64,000 nucleotides of DNA from Aquimarina macrocephali JAMB N27 (GTDB lineage: Bacteria > Bacteroidota > Bacteroidia > Flavobacteriales > Flavobacteriaceae), in the NCBI RefSeq assembly GCF_000520995.1, contig NZ_JACA01000020.1:124001-188000 (forward strand). The letters are read 5' to 3'. The position numbers were made by a program, and so were the translations under genes. Position 1 is the first letter of the stretch, and every line of letters begins with the position of its first letter. The notes under the pieces were generated by a model. That model searched no databases and was not told the DNA's origin. It was given only the letters and a program-made list of their open reading frames with translations. Shown here piece by piece: positions 48,472-59,695 of this stretch.

Positions 48472-49515
48472 TCATCGTTTTACGCCCTGCTTATTAATCC
48501 AATCAACATACTGTTTTTTATTACGATTATGCTGATTGATCGTTTTGGCAAACTTATGATATCCGAAGTTTTCTACATTAGCTACAAAAAAGTAATACTC
48601 ATGTTTTTCATAGTTAAGAACTGCATCAATTGATGAAATATCAGGCATTGCTATTGGCCCTGGAGGTAACGAAGCGTATTTATAAGTATTATAAGGACTA
48701 TCTAGCTCTAAATCTTTATATAAAACACGTTTTATAATTGCATCCCAATCATCACGATGTTTTTTAATTGCATAGATCACGGTCGGATCTGCATCTAATT
48801 TCCAATTATTATTATACCTATTCATATATACTCCTGCTACTCTTGGGCGTTCATCTACTTTTGCAGTTTCTTTTTGCACAATAGAAGCAATGGTAATAAC
48901 CTGATTTGGAGTTAACCCAACTTTCTTTGCTTTTGACACACGGGATTCGTTCCAAAATCGACTATACTCTTTTAACATTCTTTTTCTAAACTGTTCTGCA
49001 GAAGTATTCCAGAAGAATTCGTACTTATTAGGAATATACATTGCTAAAGCAGTCTCTAAAGAAAAACCATTTGCTTTTAAAAAAGATTCCTCTTTAAACA
49101 CTTTTAGCAAAGAAACACTATCGGATTCGATTTGCGAAGCAATCCTACCTGCAAGGTTCTCCAGTCTTTCTTGATTATTAAAACTAATATGTATAGGTGA
49201 GTTCTTACTACGTAAAACATTTATAATCTCATTATTATTAAGACCTTTGCGCAAAATATATCGCCCTGCTTTAATTTTATCAATATACCCCTTCCTTCTT
49301 GCAACCCTATCAAAACTATAAATATCAGTAACCGCTGGGCTTATTGTTTCAATAAGTTCTGTATAGGTAGCTCCCGTAGGGATATATATAGTTGTTGTTT
49401 CGGTTTCAAAACTCGTATTAGGAGAAAAAACCGCTTGATAGACATAATATGCAAAAATTCCTCCTGCAATTAAACCTAATAATGCAATAGCTAATAGTAT
49501 TTTTTTAATGTACAT
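48472..49515 (-). CDS. mltG: Endolytic murein transglycosylase MltG
   Basis: 347 residues. One N-terminal membrane anchor (~4-26), then a LysM-like part and the YceG domain: YIPNKYEFFWNTSAEQF, ITIASIVQKETAKVDERPRVAGVYMNR with the catalytic glutamate in QKET, LDADPTVIYAI and YNTYKYASLPPGPIAMP. MltG cuts nascent glycan strands and may set their length. It overlaps the upstream GNAT gene by 11 nt. Confidence 0.95.
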   Translation of the reverse strand: MYIKKILLAIALLGLIAGGIFAYYVYQAVFSPNTSFETETTTIYIPTGATYTELIETISPAVTDIYSFDRVARRKGYIDKIKAGRYILRKGLNNNEIINVLRSKNSPIHISFNNQERLENLAGRIASQIESDSVSLLKVFKEESFLKANGFSLETALAMYIPNKYEFFWNTSAEQFRKRMLKEYSRFWNESRVSKAKKVGLTPNQVITIASIVQKETAKVDERPRVAGVYMNRYNNNWKLDADPTVIYAIKKHRDDWDAIIKRVLYKDLELDSPYNTYKYASLPPGPIAMPDISSIDAVLNYEKHEYYFFVANVENFGYHKFAKTINQHNRNKKQYVDWINKQGVKR

Positions 49516-50032
49516 ATACTAATTGATATAAAAATTCGTCTTTATAAATATCTTTTACGAGATTCCACTCTTTCTTTACTCCTACTTTATTAAACCCTTT
49601 ATTTTCAAACAATTTAATACTAGTTACATTATCTTCAGAGATATTTGCATATAATTGGTGTAAATGCAAGTGAGCAAAACTATAATTCACAATAAGCTCT
49701 AAAGCTTCTGCTCCATAGCCCTTGCCTCTATTTTCTTTTTCTGCTATCAAAATACCTACTCCCGCTCTATTGTGGGTAGGATTGAAGTCAAACAAATCTA
49801 TTAAACCTAGTGTCGCATGATCATTAGAGCAAATAACCAACCGTAATTGTTTTACCTCATAAATATCTTTATGAGAATTTTCTAAATACTCTTTAATCAA
49901 AAATCGAGAGTACGGAGTCTGGGTAGAGCTCATTTCCCATATCTGTTCATCATTTTCTACAATATAAACAAAATCAAGATCTTCAGGTTCAAGAGCTCGC
50001 AAATAAATATTTTCTCCTTTTAATGTTACCAT
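49505..50032 (-). CDS. GNAT family N-acetyltransferase, RimJ/RimL-like
   Basis: 175 residues: LKGENIYLRALEPEDLDFVY at the N-terminus, then GVGILIAEKENRGKGYGAEALELIV (acetyl-CoA loop ENRGKGYG) and NISEDNVTSIKLFENKGFNKVG. It resembles spermidine or ribosomal-protein acetyltransferases, but the acceptor is unknown. It overlaps dapF by 7 nt and mltG by 11 nt, so dapF-GNAT-mltG form one operon. Confidence 0.88.
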   Translation of the reverse strand: MVTLKGENIYLRALEPEDLDFVYIVENDEQIWEMSSTQTPYSRFLIKEYLENSHKDIYEVKQLRLVICSNDHATLGLIDLFDFNPTHNRAGVGILIAEKENRGKGYGAEALELIVNYSFAHLHLHQLYANISEDNVTSIKLFENKGFNKVGVKKEWNLVKDIYKDEFLYQLVYVH

Positions 50033-50811
50033 GTGATCTCTCCTTTAAAAACCTGTTTTGCAGGCCCTATCAAAAAGATATTTTCGTATCCATTCCCATT
50101 TTTCTGAAAGGTAACTTTTAGCTGTCCTCCTTGGGTATGAATATCAATTTCCTGATCATTTGTTATTTTAGTTGCATGCATAGAAAGAGCCACTGCAGTA
50201 ACTCCTGTACCACAAGATAAGGTTTCATTTTCTACCCCTCTTTCATAAGTACGTACAGCAAATGCATTTCCGTTTTTCTTTTCTACAAAATTAACATTAC
50301 ACCCTGCTTCAAAATAAGGAGCTCCGTTTCTTATTGTTCTACCAATATTTTCTACATCGTAATTGGTTAAATCTTCAACCATTGCAACATGGTGAGGAGA
50401 ACCTGTATCCAAAAACAAATGCGTATCATATTTTTCAATCTCAGATACATCCTGCATTTGCAAATACACTAATCCATCTTTAATTTCTGCCTTATGTTTA
50501 CCATCAATTGCAGTAAACGTTGCTTTATCCTGTACAACTCCCAAAAAAGCTGCAAAAGCAACTAAGCATCTCCCTCCATTCCCGCACATAGAACTTTCGT
50601 TACCATCTGCATTAAAATAAACCATCGTGAAGTCATCCTCTTTATCCTGAGGAAGTTCTAGCAACATTAAACCATCTGCTCCAACACCAAATTTTCTGTC
50701 ACAAAGTCTAGCAAATAATTTGGTATCATTTTTGGAGAGTATAGCATCTCTATTATCAATGATTACAAAATCATTCCCAGTACCTTGGTATTTATAAAAT
50801 GTAAGGGTCAT
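50026..50811 (-). CDS. dapF: Diaminopimelate epimerase
   Basis: 261 residues. DapF converts LL- to meso-diaminopimelate for lysine and peptidoglycan. The two active-site cysteines lie in SSMCGNGGRC (Cys76) and ETLSCGTGV, and the N-terminus has YQGTGNDFVIID. It heads an operon with a GNAT and mltG, linking precursor supply with wall cutting. TACCTTTG at 50832-50839 is its likely -7 box. Confidence 0.95.
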   Translation of the reverse strand: MTLTFYKYQGTGNDFVIIDNRDAILSKNDTKLFARLCDRKFGVGADGLMLLELPQDKEDDFTMVYFNADGNESSMCGNGGRCLVAFAAFLGVVQDKATFTAIDGKHKAEIKDGLVYLQMQDVSEIEKYDTHLFLDTGSPHHVAMVEDLTNYDVENIGRTIRNGAPYFEAGCNVNFVEKKNGNAFAVRTYERGVENETLSCGTGVTAVALSMHATKITNDQEIDIHTQGGQLKVTFQKNGNGYENIFLIGPAKQVFKGEITW

Positions 50812-50831
50812 TATTCTTTCGATTATGAGAG

Positions 50832-50839
50832 CAAAGGTA
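50832..50839 (-). promoter_or_regulatory. Candidate -7 box for dapF operon
   Basis: TACCTTTG on the minus strand matches TAnnTTTG, 20 nt before the ATG. A clear TTG at the usual -33 distance is lacking. Confidence 0.45.
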
Positions 50840-50976
50840 CAAAGAATGTTATCAAAAAACTGTTGTTAATTGTGAGTTAAATTTCATAAAAAAAGTATAC
50901 TATAATTGTAATTTTAAGAGTTAATACAAGTCTATTAGATTAGTATTACATAAATCAAACAAAAAAAGAGAAGAAA

Positions 50977-52386
50977 ATGAAAAGATTTTTGAGTTTATTG
51001 GTTGTAGCTATCCTAGCAGGTATATTTACTTTAGGTGCATATAAAATGTTTTTAGAACCTGAAGCTATCGTTGTTAAAGAAAGTGAAGCCAAACCAAATC
51101 TAACTCCTGTAAATTACCCCCTAACCAATACTAATGCATCTGTTTCTGGTATTGATTTCACTATCGCTGCAGAAAAAACAGTAAATGCAGTAGTTCATGT
51201 TAAGCAATATGGAATTTCGCGTACACCAAGAAATTTAATGGAGTTTTTTAGAAATGGTGGAGCGCAAGAAAGAAGAATTCAAGGTGCTGGATCTGGAGTT
51301 ATTATTACCGAGGATGGATATATTGTAACCAATAACCATGTAATTGACGGAGCTACTGATTTAGAAATTACATTAAATAATAATAAATCGTATAAAGCCA
51401 AAGTAGTTGGTACCGCTCCGCAGTCTGACATAGCACTTATTAAGATTGATGCAGAAGAAAAGTTATCATATATCCCATTTGGTGATTCTAATTCGGCTAA
51501 AATTGGAGAATGGGTACTTGCCGTAGGTAATCCGTTTAACCTTACTTCTACAGTTACTGCAGGTATTATAAGTGCCAAATCAAGAGATCTTGATGAATCT
51601 GATGATAAAATTCAGTCTTTTATACAAACCGATGCCGCAATTAACCCTGGTAATAGTGGTGGTGCATTAGTTAATGTGAGAGGGGAATTGATAGGCATAA
51701 ACACTGCAATAACCTCGCAAACCGGAAGCTATGTGGGATATGCTTTTGCAGTACCATCCAATAATGCCAAGAAAATTATAGATGATATCATTGAATTTGG
51801 AGGCGTACAACGTGGGATATTAGGCATACAAGGAGGGACTATAAACCCAAAAGTTATGGAAGAGTATGACATTTCGGTTTCTCAGGGCGTATTTGTAGCC
51901 TCGGTCGCAGATGATAGTGGCGCTAAAAAAGCTGGTCTTCTTGAAGGTGATGTTATAAAAGAAATAGATGGGCTACCTATAAATAAATTTTCTGATTTAA
52001 CAGGATATGTAAATAGTAAGAGACCTAAAGATGTAATCAATGTTAAAGTCTTAAGAAAGAGAAAAGAAATAACTCTACCCGTTACCTTATCAAAATACGA
52101 AATTCAAAAGTACAATATAGATGATGTTGGTGTAGAAGTTAGGAACCCTCCTAAAGGATATTTAGACAACTTCAAACTTGATCATGGAGTCGTAATTAGC
52201 AAAGCACTAAGTTCGAGAATGAAAAGATACAAACTAGAAGGGTTGATTATTAGCGAAATAGACGGGAAAAAGGTAAGAGATGTTCTTGAGGTAAAAGAAA
52301 TAATAGAACGTAAATACAAAGACGAAGATATCACTATTAGTCTGGTAGATCGAAGTGGTCAGAAAAGAGAATTTGTATTTCAATAA
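50977..52386 (+). CDS. Do-family (DegP/HtrA) serine protease
   Basis: 469 residues. N-terminal signal or anchor (~1-21). Catalytic triad His121 (TNNHVIDG), Asp151 (SDIALIKI) and Ser227 (PGNSGGALV). PDZ1 lies at ~270-370 (RGILGIQGGT..., AKKAGLLEGDVIKEIDGLPI); PDZ2 at ~385-469 is shortened (KDEDITISLVDRSGQ). These proteases degrade or refold misfolded envelope proteins. Transcribed alone and divergent from dapF; a strong terminator follows at 52417-52450. Confidence 0.93.
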   Translation: MKRFLSLLVVAILAGIFTLGAYKMFLEPEAIVVKESEAKPNLTPVNYPLTNTNASVSGIDFTIAAEKTVNAVVHVKQYGISRTPRNLMEFFRNGGAQERRIQGAGSGVIITEDGYIVTNNHVIDGATDLEITLNNNKSYKAKVVGTAPQSDIALIKIDAEEKLSYIPFGDSNSAKIGEWVLAVGNPFNLTSTVTAGIISAKSRDLDESDDKIQSFIQTDAAINPGNSGGALVNVRGELIGINTAITSQTGSYVGYAFAVPSNNAKKIIDDIIEFGGVQRGILGIQGGTINPKVMEEYDISVSQGVFVASVADDSGAKKAGLLEGDVIKEIDGLPINKFSDLTGYVNSKRPKDVINVKVLRKRKEITLPVTLSKYEIQKYNIDDVGVEVRNPPKGYLDNFKLDHGVVISKALSSRMKRYKLEGLIISEIDGKKVRDVLEVKEIIERKYKDEDITISLVDRSGQKREFVFQ

Positions 52387-52416
52387 GCATCACAAAACAT
52401 AAATACAATAGCACCT

Positions 52417-52450
52417 CCCATTACTTTTATAAAGTAATGGGATTTTTTTT
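52417..52450 (+). terminator. Intrinsic terminator after degP
   Basis: Stem 52417-52427 / 52431-52441 (CCCATTACTTT / AAAGTAATGGG), 11 bp with a 3-nt loop, followed by A and eight T. Confidence 0.92.
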
Positions 52451-52483
52451 CATAAAAGGTTTCACGAAAACGTTTGAAATATA

Positions 52484-52491
52484 TACTTTTG
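52484..52491 (+). promoter_or_regulatory. Candidate -7 box of gap
   Basis: TACTTTTG fits TAnnTTTG. A TTC at 52461-52463 stands near the -33 place. Leader ~30 nt to the ATG at 52526. Confidence 0.5.
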
Positions 52492-52525
52492 CACGAAATT
52501 TCAAGACTTTAAAACACAACACATT

Positions 52526-53974
52526 ATGAGCTCTAACGAAGTTTATGAAAAAGAATTAGCCTTTCAGGCAGACAGGCGTCGCGCTACAGTAGCATTTATA
52601 AAGACTGTAAGCGATCTTTGGTACGACAATTCTATCGAGTTGGTACTTTTCCGCAATCAGTTGATTGATAAAAACGTAAGTGAAATTATCAATTTACACG
52701 AATATGCTGGAGAATTTGTACAAAAACCTATTTCAATTTTTGATTCCGCAGAAATTGCGCAAGCTATCAAATTAATGAATTTACCTCCATCAAAATTAGA
52801 TATAGGTAAACTTACGTACGAGTATCATTTAGCAAGTGATGAGTACAGTTCGATAAATAGCTTTGTACAAAATAAGCTAAAAGACGCAAAGACATTCAAA
52901 CCTATTTCTCCAAAAAATGTAGTCCTTTATGGATTTGGACGAATCGGTCGTTTGGTAGCCAGAGAATTGATGACCATTACGGGTAAAGGAAGCCAATTAA
53001 GACTTAGAGCCATAGTAACAAGAGGAGCTATAACTCAAGATGTATTAGAAAAAAGAGCCTCGTTACTTCGTAGTGATTCTGTACATGGAGATTTTGCCGG
53101 TACTGTAGAAACAGATTTACCAAATAGTGCTTTGATCATAAATGGTACTACTGTAAAAATTATTAGTGCTAATAATCCAGAAGATATAGATTACACATCT
53201 TATGGTATTCAGGACGCTTTGATAATAGATAACACAGGTGCTTTTAGAGATAAAGAAGCATTAAGCAGACATCTGGCAGCAAAAGGAGCAAACAAAGTAT
53301 TACTTACCGCTCCCGGAAAAGGAATTCCTAATATTGTACATGGAGTTAATCATAAAGAACATGATCCGGACAAAGTAGATATTTTTTCTGCTGCTTCTTG
53401 TACCACCAATGCAATTACCCCAATACTACAGGCTGTAGACGAAAGTTTTGGTGTAGTTAATGGTCACCTAGAAACAATACATGCGTATACTAATGACCAA
53501 AATCTGGTCGATAATATGCATAAAAAATACAGAAGAGGTCGTGCCGCTGCTCTAAATATGGTGATTACAGAAACAGGAGCAGGAAAAGCAGTTTCTAAAG
53601 CATTGCCAAGTTTTGAAGGAAAATTAACATCTAATGCAATACGAGTTCCTGTACCAAATGGATCATTAGCGATTCTTAATCTTAATTTAGAAAAAGAAAC
53701 TTCTAAAGAAAGTATGAATGCAGTACTTAAAAAATATGCACTGGAAGGAGATTTGGTAGAGCAAATAAAATATTCATTAGACAACGAATTAGTATCTAGC
53801 GATATTATTGGTTCTTCTGCACCGTCTATATATGATAGTAATGCTACTATTGTGGACGCAAAAGGAAATAATACCGTTTTATATGTGTGGTATGATAATG
53901 AATATGGATATAGTCATCAAGTAATAAGACTATCAAAATATATTGCCAAAGTAAGACGTTTCACATATTATTAG
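52526..53974 (+). CDS. gap: Glyceraldehyde-3-phosphate dehydrogenase, long form
   Basis: 482 residues, about 130 more than classical GAPDH. The extra N-terminal part (1-128, helical, QADRRRATVAFIKTVSDLWYDNSIELVLF) precedes a normal enzyme: GFGRIGRL (136-143), catalytic Cys292 in SAASCTTNAITP, YTNDQNL, and WYDNEYGYSHQ. It oxidises and phosphorylates glyceraldehyde 3-phosphate in glycolysis or runs backward in gluconeogenesis. Such long forms occur in Bacteroidota and some proteobacteria. Transcribed alone, with a strong terminator. Confidence 0.95.
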   Translation: MSSNEVYEKELAFQADRRRATVAFIKTVSDLWYDNSIELVLFRNQLIDKNVSEIINLHEYAGEFVQKPISIFDSAEIAQAIKLMNLPPSKLDIGKLTYEYHLASDEYSSINSFVQNKLKDAKTFKPISPKNVVLYGFGRIGRLVARELMTITGKGSQLRLRAIVTRGAITQDVLEKRASLLRSDSVHGDFAGTVETDLPNSALIINGTTVKIISANNPEDIDYTSYGIQDALIIDNTGAFRDKEALSRHLAAKGANKVLLTAPGKGIPNIVHGVNHKEHDPDKVDIFSAASCTTNAITPILQAVDESFGVVNGHLETIHAYTNDQNLVDNMHKKYRRGRAAALNMVITETGAGKAVSKALPSFEGKLTSNAIRVPVPNGSLAILNLNLEKETSKESMNAVLKKYALEGDLVEQIKYSLDNELVSSDIIGSSAPSIYDSNATIVDAKGNNTVLYVWYDNEYGYSHQVIRLSKYIAKVRRFTYY

Positions 53975-53996
53975 AAATCGTTTTTATCAAAATATT

Positions 53997-54030
53997 AAAA
54001 GTCGTTATTGAATAAATAACGACTTTTTTT
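53997..54030 (+). terminator. Intrinsic terminator after gap
   Basis: GTCGTTATT (54001-54009) pairs with AATAACGAC (54015-54023), extended by AAAA/TTTT, loop GAATA, T-run to 54030. Placed 22 nt after the stop. Confidence 0.9.
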
Positions 54031-54326
54031 ATCCCTATTCTTCAAAAAGAAAAAGTGTTATTTTCAAAATTCGTTTTAAAAAGATGTAATATTTTAATTA
54101 TCAATAAATTAACTTTAAAATCATCTATACATGAATTCTTATAAAAAAAACTTTATAATTACTTACAATATCGTACATTTATTACCGTTACAGAAGAAAT
54201 TAATAACCAAAAAGAAACGACATATAAATATTCCCTATACTACAAGTCATTAGTTATTTTATTCTCTAACTACCACCTCACTATAGGAATATCGTATCTA
54301 ACCATTAAAAAATTAAGAATAACAAT
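54031..54326. other. Intergenic region between gap and the coiled-coil gene
   Basis: About 296 nt, AT-rich, with no frame, hairpin or consensus promoter that I can support. Confidence 0.5.
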
Positions 54327-54944
54327 ATGAAATTACCACAGTATCTACTAGTTTTAATACTACTTCTATCCTTTTCTGAAACTACATATGCACAAGAAGA
54401 AAATGCAACTGTTGCTGATGCTTTAAGACAGGAAAAGATTGAAGGGCAATTTGATATGGTGATAAAAAAATCCGGGAAATTTCAAGAATACAAAGTAGTG
54501 AAGTTGATTTGGTTAAACAAACTTAAAAGCAACACTATAGACACACTTAAGACATTAGAATCAAAACTAAATACAACCAATCTTAAGATTGATGAACAAA
54601 AATCTACAATAACCGGACTCGAAGAATCACTTGCTAAAACAAATGGTGATCTTACTACCGTTACCAAAGAAAAAGACAGTATTAACTTTTTTGGAGCGGC
54701 ACTAACTAAATCCAGTTACAAAACCATTATGTGGGTTATTATTGGTGTTCTCATCGCTTTACTTAGTTTCTTCATATACAAGTTCAAAAACAGCAATACA
54801 ATAACACTACAAGCCAAAAAAGTATTAGCTGAAACTGAAGCAGAGTTTGAGGATCACAGACGAAGAGCCCTGGAACGAGAGCAAAAAGTAATGCGTAAGC
54901 TTCAAGACGAAATCAATAAACAACGTAAAGCTGGCGCTAAGTAG
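54327..54944 (+). CDS. Membrane-anchored coiled-coil protein, function unknown
   Basis: 205 residues. Signal peptide ~1-22 (ETTYAQEE). Residues ~24-65 are conserved-looking (VADALRQEKIEGQFDMVIKKSGKFQEYKVVKLIWL). A coiled coil spans ~68-118, one membrane segment ~130-150 (IMWVIIGVLIALLSFFIY), and a strongly charged helix ends the protein (ALEREQKVMRKLQDEINKQR), probably in the cytoplasm. It precedes trmD by 64 nt, which explains why relatives are sometimes mislabelled tRNA methyltransferase. I do not know its function. Confidence 0.8.
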   Translation: MKLPQYLLVLILLLSFSETTYAQEENATVADALRQEKIEGQFDMVIKKSGKFQEYKVVKLIWLNKLKSNTIDTLKTLESKLNTTNLKIDEQKSTITGLEESLAKTNGDLTTVTKEKDSINFFGAALTKSSYKTIMWVIIGVLIALLSFFIYKFKNSNTITLQAKKVLAETEAEFEDHRRRALEREQKVMRKLQDEINKQRKAGAK

Positions 54945-54976
54945 TTCTATTTCTAGATTTTCACCATATTCTTTTG

Positions 54977-54984
54977 CATCTTTG
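54977..54984 (+). promoter_or_regulatory. Possible -7 box of trmD
   Basis: CATCTTTG differs from TAnnTTTG at one base and lies 24 nt before the ATG. An overlapping TTCTTTTG at 54969-54976 is equally close to consensus. Confidence 0.3.
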
Positions 54985-55008
54985 CACCCATAAATGAATT
55001 AGATAAAG

Positions 55009-55686
55009 ATGCGTATAGATATCATCACTGTAGTACCAGACATACTAAAAAGTCCTTTCGAAGCCTCTATAATGAAGCGGTCAATAGAAAAAGGATTAGT
55101 CGAAGTACAGTTTCATAATCTTAGAGATTATACCGATACAAATTATAAACAAGTTGATGATTATCAATTTGGAGGTGGTGCTGGCATGGTTATGATGATA
55201 GAGCCTATCGACAAATGTATTTCCAAATTAAAATCAGAAAGGGATTATGACGAGGTCATCTATATGACTCCAGATGGCGAGACCTTAAATCAAGGAATTG
55301 CAAATCAATTATCTTTAAAAGGAAATTTAATTATTCTTTGTGGTCATTACAAAGGGGTAGATCAACGTGTAAGAGATCATTTTATTACCAAAGAAATATC
55401 TGTAGGAGATTATGTATTATCGGGCGGAGAACTGGGTGCACTAATCTTATGTGATACAATCATTAGACTGATCCCGGGAGTACTTGGTAACGAAACTTCT
55501 GCATTAACTGATTCATTTCAGGACAATTTATTAGCGCCCCCTATTTACACAAGACCCGCAGAATATAAAGGCTGGAAAGTACCTGAAGTTCTAACCTCTG
55601 GTAATTTTCCTAAAATAGAAACATGGCGAGAAGAACAAGCATACCAAAGAACAAAAGATCGCAGACCTGGTTTATTGGACGAATAA
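55009..55686 (+). CDS. trmD: tRNA (guanine(37)-N1)-methyltransferase
   Basis: 225 residues. TrmD methylates G37 next to the anticodon and prevents frameshifting. It has the SPOUT knot: [83 protein letters not shown]. rplS follows after 272 nt with its own promoter; in many bacteria they are one operon. A weak hairpin lies at 55731-55756. Confidence 0.96.
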   Translation: MRIDIITVVPDILKSPFEASIMKRSIEKGLVEVQFHNLRDYTDTNYKQVDDYQFGGGAGMVMMIEPIDKCISKLKSERDYDEVIYMTPDGETLNQGIANQLSLKGNLIILCGHYKGVDQRVRDHFITKEISVGDYVLSGGELGALILCDTIIRLIPGVLGNETSALTDSFQDNLLAPPIYTRPAEYKGWKVPEVLTSGNFPKIETWREEQAYQRTKDRRPGLLDE

Positions 55687-55856
55687 AATAAATACACCAT
55701 AGTATCAACACTTAATCAGGTATTTATTCTAAGCTAAAGTCTTTTAGATTTAGCTTTCATACATAAAATGTAATCACAAACTTACTTTCTATGCACATCT
55801 TGTCATAAATTGAAAAATGATTAATTAACAGAGAAGTAATAATAATCGCAAAACAC

Positions 55857-55886
55857 TTGCAAATCATCAAATAATACTTACTTTTG
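55857..55886 (+). promoter_or_regulatory. Promoter of rplS
   Basis: TTG (55857-55859), 19 nt, TACTTTTG (55879-55886): exact match to the Bacteroidota consensus. Leader ~65 nt, long enough for translational control, though no motif is recognised in it. Confidence 0.75.
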
Positions 55887-55958
55887 CACCCTGATTAGAC
55901 CAACCTCTGGCGAAAATCGCGAATGTTGCTTTAACAAAACCATGAAACTATATCAAAA

Positions 55959-56309
55959 ATGGAAGATTTAGTGAAATTCGTACAAGACGAATTTGTTACA
56001 AAAAAAGAAATGGCAGAATTCTCTGCAGGTGACACAATCACTGTTTATTACGAAATTAAAGAAGGAAACAAAACACGTACACAGTTCTTTAGAGGAGTTG
56101 TAATCCAAAGAAGAGGTTCTGGATCTACTGAAACATTTACAATCAGAAAAATGTCAGGAACTATTGGTGTAGAACGTATTTTTCCTATAAACTTACCAGC
56201 ACTTCAAAAAATTGAAGTAAATAAAAGAGGTAAAGTTCGTAGAGCTCGTATATTCTACTTTAGAGGACTTACCGGTAAAAAAGCACGTATTAGAGAAAAA
56301 AGAAGCTAA
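55959..56309 (+). CDS. rplS: 50S ribosomal protein L19
   Basis: 116 residues, normal length. L19 sits at the 30S-50S interface. Typical sequence FSAGDTITVYYEIKEGNKTRTQFFRGVVIQRRGSGSTETFTIRKMSGTIGVERIFPINLP and the basic end GKVRRARIFYFRGLTGKKARI. It has its own promoter and a terminator 23 nt after the stop. Confidence 0.97.
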   Translation: MEDLVKFVQDEFVTKKEMAEFSAGDTITVYYEIKEGNKTRTQFFRGVVIQRRGSGSTETFTIRKMSGTIGVERIFPINLPALQKIEVNKRGKVRRARIFYFRGLTGKKARIREKRS

Positions 56310-56332
56310 TTCTTTATTTCTTTTTACAAATC

Positions 56333-56364
56333 AAAAAAGACTTCCAATTGGGAGTCTTTTTTTT
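56333..56364 (+). terminator. Intrinsic terminator after rplS
   Basis: GACTTCC (56339-56345) and GGGAGTC (56350-56356) pair with one G-T, flanked by A6/T8 extension, loop AATT. Confidence 0.9.
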
Positions 56365-56679
56365 ATGAACAAAAGTTAACAACTCAAGTTCATAAACTGT
56401 TGATAACTAATACAATAAGAATTAACGGACCGCAAATCAATTTTCCTTATATTTATATTAGAATTACATATAGCAAAAGATGACACAAGGATTCTTGGCT
56501 GTATATCTAAACAAACGTTCTCTGAACATATTAAGACCAGTTTAGAATTAAAATAAATATAGAACGAAAGTTATTTTTTTGAATACATCCTTGAAATCAC
56601 TTTAAGGGCTTTACTTTAGGATCATTTCAAAATGAAATTCAGAAGAAAAAATTAAGTTTTGACACCTTTTTAATTGTAA

Positions 56680-56925
56680 ATGGCATTTGACTATCCGGGT
56701 GAAAAACTGAAAAATTACAAAAGTAATTTAGAAACACAAACACACGTATTAGTCGCAAGAGTAGAAACAAATTATACAAATCATTATTTGACAAATTTAA
56801 ATCTGCTCAAAATTGAAAATAAGTATTTTGTTATAAATAACGAAAGTTTTTATTTAATAGCGGGTAAAACAGCTAGCATCATAATTATTTTCAATGAAGC
56901 CATATCAAAATATTCGTATTCTTGA
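56680..56925 (+). CDS. Doubtful small hypothetical protein
   Basis: 81 residues, MAFDYPGEKLKNYKSNLE to NEAISKYSYS. No signal peptide or known motif. The middle part (NLLKIENKYFVINNESFYLIAGKTASIIIIF) could form strands. Its stop codon lies inside the stem of the terminator at 56897-56943, which shows that something here is transcribed and ends there. It could be a gene remnant, a small RNA with a chance frame, or a lineage-specific protein. Confidence 0.3.
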   Translation: MAFDYPGEKLKNYKSNLETQTHVLVARVETNYTNHYLTNLNLLKIENKYFVINNESFYLIAGKTASIIIIFNEAISKYSYS

Positions 56926-56943
56926 TATGGCTTTTTATTTTTG
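56897..56943 (+). terminator. Strong terminator-like hairpin in the rplS-idh gap
   Basis: AAGCCATATCAA (56897-56908) and TTGATATGGCTT (56922-56933) form a perfect 12-bp stem, loop of 13 nt, followed by TTTTTATTTTT. Confidence 0.75.
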
Positions 56944-57053
56944 AGAATACATCTAAAAACAGATCAAAATTTCAACATCTTACATTTTTTTCACTTGAAT
57001 ATTCAATAAACTATAATTCAACTCTCTCTAACTCAAAACTAATAACACACAGG

Positions 57054-57084
57054 TTGCATTTAGGCGACTAGATTTGTATCTTCG
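57054..57084 (+). promoter_or_regulatory. Promoter of the isocitrate dehydrogenase gene
   Basis: TTG (57054-57056), 20 nt, TATCTTCG (57077-57084), one base from consensus. The leader to the ATG at 57277 would be ~185 nt. Confidence 0.55.
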
Positions 57085-57264
57085 CGCTCGGAAATCTATG
57101 ACTACAAAATTGTAAATCCAAATAGAATCAATACTAAAAAGATCGGCCAATATTGTTTGTCTAAGAAAAATTAAACGACTAATTATTTCCTTACATAAAT
57201 AGTATAATAAAATTAGGGAGTCTACTACTTTTCAGGTATTAAAAACCTCTAGACCCCTAAATAA

Positions 57265-59502
<2,238 letters not shown>

Positions 59503-59521
59503 TATAAGTAAACAATACATT

Positions 59522-59560
59522 AAAAAAGCCTGTGAGATATTAATCCCACAGGCTTTTTTT
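59522..59560 (+). terminator. Intrinsic terminator after the isocitrate dehydrogenase gene
   Basis: GCCTGTG / CACAGGC stem with an inner GAT/ATC extension, A6 before and T7 after. Confidence 0.92.
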
Positions 59561-59607
59561 AATACTTCCTTATTTCTTTATTAAAAATATTCATATTAAT
59601 TTCTTAT

Positions 59608-59643
59608 TACATGCAACCCTTTGATTTTTAAATTGTCAATGAT
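59608..59643 (+). promoter_or_regulatory. ECF-type promoter, site A (sigma operon)
   Basis: ATTACATGCAAC, 15 nt, TTGTCAATGAT (59633-59643). TGCAAC at 59612-59617 looks like an ECF -35 element and GTCAATG like a -10. The same elements with the same spacing precede the beta-barrel gene (61931-61968), so both are probably read by the sigma factor encoded just downstream. Confidence 0.7.
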
Positions 59644-59695
59644 AATAACCAAAAGAGAAGTACATTTAAAGAAATTTACAATCAAGTAAAACTAA

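Noticed and set aside
55731..55756. Hairpin AAGCTAAA/TTTAGCTT after trmD as a terminator
   Set aside because: Short stem with 10-nt loop and no T-run; too weak to annotate.
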